A stretch of 64,000 nt of DNA from Sinonovacula constricta (lineage: Eukaryota; Mollusca; Bivalvia; Cardiida; Solecurtidae), in contig CM017568.1 of the NCBI GenBank assembly GCA_007844125.1, forward strand, positions 3,568,547 through 3,632,546, in the 5' to 3' direction. The position numbers and the translations under genes are program-made. The notes beneath the pieces are model-generated. The model did not search any database, was not told the DNA's origin, and worked only from the letters and a program-made list of their open reading frames with translations. Positions 11,101 to 24,600 of the stretch are shown in pieces; positions within the stretch are counted from its first letter, which is position 1, and every line of letters starts with the position of its first letter.

Positions 11101-14100
11101 AAAACTCAACATAGATGCACAACGAATGAACGTGAACATGCACATGTGCAATAGCACATTGAAATTTGGGGAGGAGGAGGTTGGGTTTGCACTTTTTTTT
11201 TTACACAGATCCATTAATGGCGGCACATTCATCTAACAGGGCATTGGTGGTTAAGTTGTTTAGTCTATACTTCTCCCACAGGCTCCATAGACGTCCTTGT
11301 GTTTGCTTTGTCTGTTTAGACTGGTGACTTTTTTAGTTAAAAATATTAAATATTCACAATGGTTTTCTGACAATAAATAAAATTATTATTCATTATTCAT
11401 CTGTGGCGAATCATTATATAAGTGTGGCGAATCGTTATGTGGTGAATCGTTATTGTGACGAATCATTACTAATTCGTGGGGTGGATCTCCACATCGGGCG
11501 CTCACTTCTCCCTGGATTTAAATTAGTGGAGTCAGAAGTAAATGGAAGCCTGGTGTGGCTGTCCTAAGTTGGGCTTGGGCCAAGAAAAGAGGGGGAGGAG
11601 TGTAGTGCTGGTGTGGTTTAGAGGCGCACAGGTGGCCTGGTTAGCTCAGTAGGTAGAGGTCTGGAACGATGATCTGGGGGCTCGTGGGTTCTATCCCCAC
11701 ATCGGGCGCTCACTTTTCCCTTGATTTACTTTTGTAGACTCCTGTTACCTTTGGCTCTATGACCTACTGCAGTAGCCTGTTTGTATTGGAAATGCAATGG
11801 TCCTGTAGAGTGGAACCAGGGATGAGATTCAGAATGAATCTCATTGTGTAGGGAAAGAGGAATGTAGCTCTACTACTTAGATGATAGAATGGCCCACTAG
11901 TATTGGGGAGGTCTGTGGTTTGAATCTCTTTGGAGGCTCACTTTTTCTACCCAAGTTACATGATAACATCACCTGTTGTTCGGAGATATACATTTGTCTG
12001 AGGCCATTCAATCAGGACATCTAACTTGTTTGGCATGTGTTGCCTTCGAAGAATTTTTTATAAAGCTAGAAATGTATCCAAAGAGGTGAAGATAAATTGA
12101 ATTAAAATCTTCAATGTTTTAAGTTTAAAATGTATGAAGATTAAAATCTGCCTATTTCTTTTCCTAATGACTTGCATTTGTTGTTTTTTAGCTCACCTGA
12201 GCACAACGTGCTCAAGGGGAGCTTTTGTGATACCGCTTCGTCCGTCGTCTGGCGTCCGTCGTTCGTCGTCCGTCGTTCGTCGTCAACATTTACCTTGTGA
12301 ACACACTACAGGCCACAATTTTTATCCAATCTTCATCAAACTTGGTCAGAATGTTTGTCTGCATGAAATCTTGGATGAGTTCATTATTGGGTCACCTGGG
12401 GTCAAAAAGTAGGTCACGAGGTCAAATTTTAGGAAAAACTTGTGAACACACTAGAGACCACATTTATAGCCCAATCTTCACCAAACTTGGTCAGAATGTT
12501 TGTCTGCATGAAATCTGGATGAGTTCGTAACTGGGTCACGTGGGGTCAAAAAGTAGGTCACTAGGTCAAATCTTAGAAAAAGCTTGTGAACACACTAAAG
12601 GCCACATTTATAGCCCAATCTTCACCAAACTTGGTCAGAATGTTTGTCTGCATGAAATCTTGGATGAGTTCGTAACTGGGTCACGTGGGGTCAAAAAGTA
12701 GGTCACTAGGTCAAATCTTAGAAAAAGCTTGTGAACACACTAGAGACCACATTTATAGCCCAATCTTCACCAAACTTGGTCAGAATGTTTGTCTGCATAA
12801 AATCTTGGATGAGTTCGTAACTGGGTCACGTGGGGTCAAAAAGTAGGTCACTAGGTCAAATCTTAGAAAAAGCTTGTGAACACACTAGAGGCCACATTTA
12901 TAGCCCAATCTTCACCAAACTTGGTCAGAATGTTTGTCTGCATGAAATCTTGGATGAGTTCGTAACTGGGTCACGTGGGGTCAAAAAGTAGGTCACTAGG
13001 TCAAATCTTAGAAAAAGCTTGTGAACACACTAGAGGCCACATTTATAGCCCAATCTTCACCAAACTTGGTCAGAATGTTTGTCTGCATGAAATCTTGGAT
13101 GAGTTCGTAACTGGGTCACGTGGGGTCAAAAAGTAGGTCACTAGGTCAAATCTTAGAAAAAGCTTGTGAACACACTAGAGGCCACATTTATAGCCCAATC
13201 TTCACCGAACTTGGTCAGAATGTTTGTCTGCATGAAATCTTGGATGAGTTCGTAACTGGGTCACGTGGGGTCAAAAAGTAGGTCACTAGGTCAAATCTTA
13301 GAAAAAGCTTGTGAACACACTAGAGGCCACATTTATAGCCCAATCTTCACCAAACTTGGTCAGAATGTTTGTCTGCATGAAATCTTGGATGAGTTCGTAA
13401 CTGGGTCACGTGGGGTCAAAAAGTAGGTCACTAGGTCAAATCTTAGAAAAAAGCTTGTGAACACACTAAAGGCCACATTTATAGCCCAATCTTCACCGAA
13501 CTTGGTCAGAATGTTTGTCTGCATGAAATCTTGGATGAGTTCGTAACTGGGTCACGTGGGGTCAAAAAGTAGGTCACTAGGTCAAATCTTAGAAAAAGCT
13601 TGTGAACACACTAGAGGCCGCATTTATAGCCCAATCTTCACCGAACTTGGTCAGAATGTTTGTCTGCATGAAATCTTGGATGAGTTCGTAACTGGGTCAC
13701 GTGGGGTCAAAAAGTAGGTCACTAGGTCAAACCTTAGAAAAAGCTTGTGAAAACACTTAAGAGGCTACATTGATGGCCCAGTCTTCACCAAACTTGACCA
13801 TCATGTTTGCCAGTATGAAATCTTACATATGTTTTGAAGTGAGTCATGTGGATTCAGTAGGTTACTTGTTAAAATTCTAGAAAATGTTATCAACCCAGTG
13901 GCCACACTAATGGTCCAATCTTCACCAAAGGTTTCTAAAGTAAATAACTCTTAATTACTTAATGCCAGATTTGAGCCTACATAAAGCCTGTGTCATCAGG
14001 TGAGCGATTAAGGGCCATCATGGCCCTCTTGTTTATAATATGTATGCTTTGGTTACATGTTTTTTTCTTCTTCCAGGCAAAAAACAGCAGGTTTCATTTC

Positions 14101-17100
14101 CTTCTGAAGCCAATTAAGGACTTGGAAAAAAACTGGGAAGTTGATATTGCAGCCAATCTCGAGCAGTACCTTCAGGAGGTGAGTTTATGTTGCAACATTG
14201 GTCAAGTTTATTTCTCCCTAAAGTGTTCATTAATAATAATTGTATCGCTTTCAGCATGCATAAACTGTTTGTCAGAATAACCCAGGTTTACATTCTTTCA
14301 ACACTTTAGGGAATTTAAATATATGGGGAAAACTGTATTATTTTTCGGTTTCACTTACTATATTACTATAGCTAATTGATAATTCTGTTTGCAAATCCAG
14401 AGTGTAAGAATCCTTTAGTAAAAATCAAACTTTAAACTTCAGTCTGACAGAAACACCAGCTGTAATTTACTTGGTGTTTCTGTGTAGATTTCTCTCATTT
14501 ATAGGTCAACATGACCTGATCTTTAAAACACTGAGAAAATGCATCTTGTAGCTGATATCGATCAAAGGCAGCAATGAGGGTGTTGACATTGTGTTTTACT
14601 GAAAGCTTTGAGTGACATTTCTGCCTGAAATAACTGACTGCCTGTGTGCACACATGGACAATAGATGCATGTTAAAGCTAGTGATTAAACTGTCAATGTG
14701 TATAAAAATACTTACTGCCTAGGCTTTTCTATAATGTTCCCCCAGTTTTTATCAGATCGCCAAGTTCACTATCATAGTTGTGTGTGAGTGACTAATTCGC
14801 TGGGCTTGCTCTGGCATAACCACTATCTAGCATTACTATATATGACCAGAGTTGACAGGTATTAATAGCTATGGAGGGGAAAATGATAAGTGATTTCATG
14901 AGCCATACTGCTATTGTGCATTTGAATGGAGTTATCCCGAAAACTGTTATTGTAATTTGCATTTAGTACTATGTCATAGTTGCACATAATAACTATAATG
15001 AGAAGTCAGTTACCATACTTACTCACTTATAAGACTATTCGCTTATAAGACGACCCCCCCTACTTCACCTGTGAAATTGCCGGTTTCTGCTTCGACTCGC
15101 TTATAAGACGAGGTGAAAAAATGAACAGGAGCGTCGACCTGTCATGCTGTCTCAACAAAAAGGTTAATTGGTAAACAGTGACTGTATTTTTCACACGTTG
15201 CAGGATGTACCTAGTCTCAGTTGTACTGCTATCCTGTAGCTCGTGGCGACATGAAATTAATTTCTTTGATCTACGTCACCAATGTCTGGTATGACAGTGC
15301 ACGATATATCGGGGAACAGTGTACCGTCCTTGTGTACATGCTTTCAATCAATAATTTCATGGAGAAATGTAATCGCGACAGCTTCTTATAAAAACACATT
15401 GTTCACTCCCTCACTGTCAAACTACTCCGATCGATATCACCTTGACAACAGCTTATCTCAGTCAGTCACTTAAGCTGTGTAATGAGGCAAGTCTACACAG
15501 AAATGCCAAGTAAATTACAGCTTGGTGTATTTAGCAGAATGAAGTTGAAAGTTTGTGTTTACTGGCGGATAATAACCTGTGTTTCATGCAGAACAAAGGG
15601 AAATGTATGTGAGACAGTTAATCGTTGACCGACAGAATTCAAAGTTCAATAAAGGTAAGTTATCGGCGGTCGATAATGATGGCACATCGGGTCATTGCAT
15701 AACTGCTAACAAGTTTATGTGATGTGTTTTCGCCCCAAAACAGTGTGAAAACTTTTTGCCAGGTCGCTAGACCCAGCCTATAAGACAAGCCCCACACTTT
15801 AAACATGAAATTTAAAGGAAAAATCCCCATCTTATAAGTGAGAAAGTACGGTAATTACATGACTGATTACTTCGACTGGCTTAATGCATTGTTACAAAAT
15901 TTAATTTAAACTCATAAATTTCCCTTTAGCAAAAGGGTTAACACTTTTTAATTTAACTGTTGTTTTTTTGGGTGGTAATGGGATAAAAGAAGTTTGCTTA
16001 CTACTAATTTTGATAATTATGCTAGATTTGTTTTGTTTTGCACCCCCTAAATTAGGTAATTTAATGTTAACCAAAAAAAAAATTTAAAAAAAAACTTGTA
16101 AAATTTACCATTTACAAAATACCTACCTGCAGCTGTATAGATCACTTTTGTAACTAACTTTAAAATTTAGTAGGCTCTATTGGTGCTTGAACTTTCATAA
16201 GTCATAATTTCAAATTTAGCATCTTTAAAGTTATATAAGTTAAATTCTGTAAGTTTTCCTTTATATTCAAATTAAACTTTAGAATCTAGGCCACGTTGAC
16301 AACATTTTCAAATTCATGAGCAAGTGTTGTCTCACATTAGCCTGTGTTGAGATGACTACACATGTGTGTCATCTGACAGTCTGTTTGTGCATAAATTGGT
16401 AGGGGATAGTATTGTGTCACTGACTTACTCCAGTATAAGTTATTTCAATATCTATTTCACACCAGTGAAATATTTCAAATAGTTTGCTTTTATGATAGTT
16501 TTTAAAAATAACAATTCTCTTGATTAAAAAATGAATTCACTTTTTAGTTGCAGGTGATAGATAATGCTGATGAATTTGAGGAAGGGGAAACCAACCTTAA
16601 TTTTGCAGATGCTGCTATGTTGCTTCAAGGTTCAGCCTTTGTCTATAGCAAGAAGGTACAATAATAATAAATTAAATATTTTTCTAAAAACACAGAAAGC
16701 ACACAAACATCAATAATTCTCCTCATTCAATCCATGTTTTGGCCATTTTCATTTGTACTGATATTTGTGTCTATTATGTTGATTTCGTGTCCAAACCTTC
16801 CAAAGCACTAAAACATTTGAAAAAGTACTATTACATGTTTTTAGGACATTTAAGTCGAACCCATAAATAAACCAGAATCCTTGTTAGTATGAAGAGAATT
16901 TATTTACCAGTATGTTTGGTGAAACAGTACACAATAATGATGTGTTGAAACACCTTGCTATTTTTTACCCAATACTTTCTTAGGCATTAAGTCTATCATT
17001 AAGTCTAATTTTTGTATTACAAACATATGTTTCAGGTTGAATATCTTTATTCTGAATTGCAAAGAGTTCGTGAATTGCTGACCAATAAAAAGTAAGTGCT

Positions 17101-20100
17101 ATTATTTGCATATTACCAGTTTTTAATTGAATACATAATTGTGTTTATTTTAGGCAACTTAGTCACAGTTTTGTGCATGTACATTACAGGTAGTACAACT
17201 TGATCTACATTTTGTATGTTTTAAAATTGCTGTGTTACTTTTAAGCCAATCGACATAATGTTGATCACATGAACATTTACACATGACATACCCAATTTTC
17301 AGTATTGTGATTTACTAGGTTGTTGAGCTAAAAATTGCTACAAAGTCTTGAAAAGTTTCCCAAAGCTTGTGATTCTCCTAACTTATCTACAATACAGTCA
17401 TTTGGAGGACATCATGTTTCCATACCGTCTTGTGATCTGGTTTACATTTGCTTAACATAAATCATTGTGGTCAACAAATTATTATTTTAACAAACAAACA
17501 AAAAATTCTTATTTTATCAACTGTAACCCAATCCCTTCATGCACATGCACACCCTATGCTTGATACGTACACATAGGGCCACCAGTATCCATGAAGGTAA
17601 TCTCACTAACTTAGTAGTAACTTCTCTTACTTCCATGTGGAGCAGTCTTTCCACTGACCTTAGGTGTGACCATGGTTCTGTCTGGACGTCCAGTTAGCAG
17701 TTAAAATTCTTTCCAGCCTCCTTCTATTGTCCAGTCAGCAGAAGCAAAAATAAAGTTCTAAAAAGCCTCCCCTTATTTTCCATTTTGTGGAAACAGAAAT
17801 AAAGTTCTTTCTGGCTTTGCTATGTTATTTTCCAGTCAGCCAAATCAGGACTAAAGTTCTTTCAAGCCTACATATATTTTCCAGTGAATTGAAACAGAAT
17901 TTAAGTTCTTTCTTGCCTCTCTCTATTTTCCAGTCCCCTGAAGCAGAATTAAAGTTCTTTCTAGCCTCCATATATTTCCAGTCAACTGATGCAGATTTAC
18001 AGCTACTTCAAGTCTCCCTCTTGTTTCCAGTTAGCCAAATTAGAAATAATGTTCTATCAGTCTCCCTTTATTTTCCAGTCAGTCAAAGTAGAATTGATGT
18101 TTTTTTCTAGTTTATCTTACTTTCTGCTGACACAGAATTAAAGCTATTTCTATGTCCCCATTTTCCAGTCGGCCAAAGCAGAAATCATCAGTAGATCAGG
18201 ATGGGAATGATGAAGATATGGCTGACTTTGAGGAGTTGAAACAAGAATTCCTGTCTTTGGATGACATTCCTTCCTCTAAGAAGCATCATGTAAAAGAAGA
18301 CTTCGACCAACAAGAGGTTTGATAAGACATTGCAAGACTTTTTTTCGGCCGATTTTATAGCCGATATTCAGGTCATGTTCCCAATGGCAAAACATATACT
18401 TTTTTCCCAATCAGAGAAGAAAAATTCCCAATCAAAAAAATTTTAAAAAAAATATACATGGTTGTACTATAGCAGTCATTTAATAAAATTTATTGCTAGT
18501 TAGGCTAGCTAATCAGGCATCAGTTGTTTATTGATAATATTAAATATAGCTAATCAGGCATCAGTTGTTTATTGATAATATTAAATATATGTGGCAAACA
18601 TGATAAAAAACAACATATAACAGTACAGCTTTTTATTCCCCAAAGGTGTAAAAAAAATCCCAATTTCTGGCAAAACAACGTGAAAATTCCCAATTCCAGG
18701 GGTATGAGTCATATTCCCAAAATAGTGAAAAAAAGCCCTGCATTGTTACACATCTAACCTGCTTACAATATATTGATCAGGCACAGTGGTGTAGATCCTG
18801 CTGGGAGCTGTCTGCTCAGGATCTACACATTGTTGTTTCAGAGTCCCTAGCAATAACTTTATTAACTATTGCAAGTATCATATATGTAAGCGAACAACAA
18901 AAATATATCATAATTGTTATTTATTATCAAATAAAGGAGGACATTGGTTATAGCTAACAATATACAACTGTGTAAATATTGTTTGTAAAAAATCTTGTTT
19001 TGGATTTAAGAAAAGGAATTTTAATGTTATTTTTCCAAATTTATGTAAGAATTTTTCTGTAAAATTAAGTAAAGAACTATTTATTTCATGAGGAATATGA
19101 CCCCAACTTACACTTTGTTTCTGGCTATTTAATTTTTGTATGTACTAGATTTTTCAAAAGAAAAAGCAGAGTAACTTCCATATAGCTGATTGACTTCATC
19201 CTTCGCACACCCATATCATAAAAGCCTTAAGATGCAACCATGTGCAGAGCACAAAACCATATTAAACTCAACATTGATGCATTTTAACTAGTTTCAATGA
19301 AATTTAAATATCCTGACAGTAAACTTAACTTTTATATTAACTGATTTGATTAACCTTAAATTAGGTCTCTACAGTATACAGGTTATCAGTATGTGAGGTG
19401 ATATTTAAAGACCACATTTTTGGAAAATATACATTTTTCATTGTTTATACCCGGTACTTAACTGACATTAAAAAATGAAGAAAAATAAATTATGTTTCTG
19501 TCTTCCACTTTCACATTTTCTCTCTATTTGTTTTAAAATGATCTCCATTTTTGCATTACTCTTTTTATTAAATTTCAGGATTTCAAATTTTTACAGACAG
19601 TTTCCTACATGTCTTCTTCCCCATGATGAAGCAAATCAAACAGAAAATCCTTTGCTCAGGTAGTTTTTGTATTGTTGACATAGATCATGATAGATGGTAG
19701 ATTTGTGTGTATCACTTTACTCATCAGCAGCGGCATCATCACACTTTCTTGTCCCAGACATTACTTAAAACTGTTGCATGGATTCACTCCAAATATAGAA
19801 AATGGATACCTTGTGAGGTGTTTTGTTCTTAAATATAACCTTAGTAGTGGTACAGCTGCACCTTGTTTTGTGGTACGTGCTTTGATCTTCCAACCATTGA
19901 GTAGCTTCTGTGCATTTGCAGTAAATTAGAAGTCAGAAAGATGTTATACAGTTGAGTAGCTTTGTTTAATCAATGCCTTAAATATGCATGTAAATCCAGC
20001 AACTAATGACAAATTTTCAGCTTAAATCCTGAGGCAATTCTCTCAAGTGGTACTGTATTACTCTTTAGCATAAAATGCCTTAAATGTTATCAGTTTATCC

Positions 20101-21596
20101 CATAATACAACTGTACACCTTATGCGGACAATACTAGTTATTAGTAAAAATTAGATGTTCATTTGTTTAATAGTTACGGTATGCCATATATAATTTGGAA
20201 TTGTTGTACGGAAGTCTTGGATCAAATTGAAATCTGTCAATATATTTTTACTTTTCTTTCTCTCACCTTTCACCATCCATGTCTCACTCTCATGGTGTTC
20301 ATTGTTTTAATGTATATTGCTATTACCTGTATTATTTATCACACCGATGTGTGAACAGACTCTTGCATAGAGTCTCCCCCTCATTACCTGCAAGGTCTAC
20401 TTCTGAAAGTTAAATAGCCAAGGTGTTCCAAGTAGATTAAATGAAGTGCAGTTTACAAGAACTATTACTGAGGCTCATTTAATATCTGATTTGCAGGAAT
20501 GCAGGCGATACATCGATTCAAAGAAACATTTAAACATACATATTGCTTAATCAGAATATCTAAAGATTTTAATCAACAAACTTAAATATTTCTTTAGCCA
20601 AAATAAGAATATACATAAAAATTATTGAGGCATGTTATTTTGTTAACAAAGGTTACAGTAATGTTCTATTTGTTTTATGAGTTGATTTTTTTAGCAGTTT
20701 TATCACATAAATATATGTTAAAACCTAGAAATGTTTTTGGAGAAAATATATATAAAATTGATCAGCAAAGAAAACTTCATTTTGTTTCTTTACCATTTTT
20801 TTTGGTTGTGTGTGTGCGCACATGCGTGTGTGTGTGTGTGTGTGTCATGACTTTCAGAAATATAGGTACATGTGTCCATTTTTATGTTTGCTTAAACAGT
20901 GTTTCAATAACTGCCATTTCACTTCCTCTGTAGTAAGACGGGTGAGGTCCTGGCCAGCCGTTTTGACTTCACAATGAACACGGGATCCTTGCATATGAAT
21001 GGAGCCCTCCTCATTGACCAATCATTCTCACATCTCACAGACACATTGATACCTTGGAACCCAACCATGGATACTGCTCCAGGTATGATAGATTCTATCT
21101 TGAGACGATGCTTAGCTAAACTATTCTATGACTTAGAAAAAATATATTGTTCCGGTTAAGGTTTTGTGCGATAGTACTATCAAGTTTTTATCTCACCAAT
21201 CTGTGTTAAAATGAAATGGAACTTCTCATATGATTTTTGTTATGTAACCTAGCATTGACATACTTATGGTCATATTGACAATTTCAAGCTAATTACTTTT
21301 GAAGGAAGACAACTGACAAATGCCTACATTGTAGAACCCCCGTTGCAACACAAGTCAGCTGGATGACCCCACTTCCTCAACAAACCTGGTTATATGAAGT
21401 TAGCATCATTTGTTAACTTGACACAGTTACAATGCTTCAGAATGTGACCTAGAGAACTATTGGCGTCAATTTATCAAGTTATCATTTTTAGTTTAGTATA
21501 ATTCTGGGATCCAACATTAATGATAAAGTCATTTAGTTTATATTATATTTATTTATCAATAATGTTGGATACCAGAATTATACTAAACTAAAAATG

Positions 21597-21645
<49 letters not shown>

Positions 21646-24600
21646 CCTTGACAATTGCACCACCTATTTTTTATATGTAGTTTAGTGTTTAAATGGGTTT
21701 ATGTTATTCAGTTGAATTGAGTTTAAAATTTTGTTGACAAATTTTTGTATTTTCACAGTTATTAGTCAACTCTTCTAACAAATTTGAAAAACAATATCAT
21801 AAAAGAGATCTTTCCACTATAAATAAAGAAAACTTTTCCTCTCCATCATCATGTGAGTCCACTTGGCAAGACCTGTAATGCTTAGGATAGAGTTTTGCTT
21901 GTGAAAGCTTTCAAGATTTTATTTCTCATTATACCAATATAAAGATTGGAATGCAATGATTGTCTTCCTAGGGATCATATCTTCTGTCAGAAATCATTAA
22001 GTTTTACACTTTCATTTTGGAGTTTTTGACAAATTTGACACTGATTCATCTTTTTGAAATTTTGTTATGTATACAGACAGATTTAAGTCTTTTGTGCAAG
22101 TACTAGCAAGCTTACATCATGCTTTAATCATGATGCTATCAAGCCCATCCACACTGTCATAGTTCTTTTTCATTACTTCAACCCTGCTCTACAGATGGTG
22201 AGCCAGAGAAACCAATAAAAAAAGATGCAGGCAGGGAACCACCTGATGTTGAACATATTCTTGAAGATGTTGACTGATGATGTTGAAGATGCTGTCCCTC
22301 CAATGGATGTGTCAGATCCAGGACAGGTACTGGACAATCAGAGATTTGTCCAAGAATAAAATAGAAAAAGACTCTTGTCACTTGCCCCACATGAAGAAAC
22401 ATTTCTCAGTTGAGATTTTGCTCATGTCAAATGTTGACTTCTGAGTACTGTTCCTGCACCTGTATCTTTAACACTTACCCTCTGTTGATACCACAACCTT
22501 TCCATGTTTATTATCTAAACTGTAACATTATACAGCTGTTCAATTTTTCAAGGTTAAACTCAAATTAAGAAAGCTTTCGCAAGTGTGGTCATAATGGTAA
22601 ATGTTAAATATAAATTGACAACCAGTCCAAACCCCTGTTTTGAGCAAGAGCCTATGTCATTGCCTAGAAAGTTTTTATACTTATAGATATAGGTCCTAAA
22701 ACTCTGCCTATAGATTGAAAATGTACTGACCAGAATCTGTACTCCGGTAATAATTACCTCAAGTAATGTGAAGTTGATAGTTTGGCTGCAAGGACTTGCA
22801 TCTTGTGGTCAGTTGAGGGCTTTGAACATGAGACTCTCCTGTCAAGGGTCCAGCCATTTGTCTATTTTGGCTCATAATTTGTCTTTTAGTCAATACAGGT
22901 ACTTAAAATAATCTCAGAATTCATTTTTATTATCACATATAAACAAGGAGGTATTTGGCATACTTAGTGGTTACAGAATTGGGTCTGTTAGCCCAGGTTC
23001 AAATCCCCGTCAGTCCCTGGTTTTTTTCAAGCTTTAAATTATTATAGCTGTAACTTTTAAGAGTCATAAGTATTTTTTTTCCAAATTCTATGTTGCTGGT
23101 ATTTAAAGGATAAGCACTGCTTTGACTTAATTAAAGTTTGATCTTAATTGTTAGGCCTGCACCTAATTTAATAATGCAAGTTTGGAATGTATATTGTTAG
23201 CAAATCTTAGAATTTGCAATATTTTTTCTTAGACAAGCCCGGTTGAGGAAGTGAGAGATGCTTTAAGACGAACAGAAAGAGAAAGACGACCTGTGACAAG
23301 AGAGGTACAGGTGCAGGCAAGTGTTTCACATCCGTATTACATATTATCCAAAAGTAGATATTACATCAGGAAAGTTTACAAAAGTCAGTATCATTAACAC
23401 CACTCAGACTGCAGTGTCCAGGATATCAGAGTAAATCTTGGCTCCTTTTTAACATGATAGATTTTCTATATTAGCATGGAACATCGATTTTTTATTTTTA
23501 ATTGACAGGAAGCTAAAATTTGGCACTTATATTATTTCCCATCCAAGAAATTAAATACAGTTTAGTTTGTCCAAATATCTAAAGTCACTTTTTTTTAACG
23601 ATTTTTTACAAAAATGCTAGTTTGGTGGCCCTTTTTCATTTCTGCCTGAAAATCCGTACCCTGTATGTTAATGTTGTTTATAATGCATTCATATTAGAGG
23701 GTTTTTTATGACAGATTTACTTACTTTTACATCATTCAAACAATATTATAGTAGGAAAACTTAGTTCCAGATGCCCTAATTAAAAAATATAGTATTTGAT
23801 TATTTGGATATAGTAAAAAAAAAAGTTTGAAAAATGCAATTTTCGTAAGCGTTTTTTCTATAATGCATATTTGAAAGAGTTCTGTTTTAGGGTTATGTAT
23901 GTTTAGAATTATTAAATTGTACTCAATGTTTATATTATTTTTATTAAAAGTAGAAGTTTTGAAAAGTGTTTTTTAAACTTGTCCAGGACTTAACGAAGAA
24001 AGAAATTTGTAAGGGATATTCCTTTTTTTCCTCAAATTATTCGGAATGTAAATTGAGAAATAAAAACACAAAGCTAAAATATTTTATAATTTATTTAAAT
24101 TTTAACATGACATTCCACCTTGCAATTTCAAGAACTTCGTCTCCTGTCTGTTTAGTCTAAAAGAAAAAGGATCAATTAAAAAATATGTTTTTTAAATATA
24201 AATTTAAAATTACATAGAAAAAATATAGAAAATATTCCTATTCAAGTTTATACAATTAGAGGGCAAGTACTGTGTAAAAATATTCACAAAGAAACAAACT
24301 GAAGTTGAAATTATTAATTTAATCCTTATTTATTGTGGTAATATTAAAAAATGACCCTGTATCAGTTTGATAAAAAAAACCTACTTTAAATTAGTTTTTA
24401 AATTTGACTTCATTTGTAGTATACCAAAAGTATGCAATTATATAGGATGACACATACATGTATTATCAGAAAATACCCTTAGCATGGTATTTATCAAGTC
24501 CAAATATAATGAAAAATAGAGCTTTAATAAAGTTTTTTCCTATTGGAAGTAAAAGTTGGTTCAGAGGCATCCTTTTAAAATAATGAGAATATTCTGATGA

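Noticed and set aside
11632..11715. tRNA gene
   Set aside because: A- and B-box-like motifs are present but the cloverleaf is imperfect and related copies have SINE-like surroundings; treated as a tRNA-derived SINE.
12134..12530. ORFs of 92 and 77 codons
   Set aside because: They lie in the 145-bp-unit interspersed repeat and carry only the translated repeat.
17787..18110. 107-codon ORF
   Set aside because: It lies in the decayed 48/49-bp array whose period is near a multiple of three; the real coding use there is only the exon 5 acceptor.
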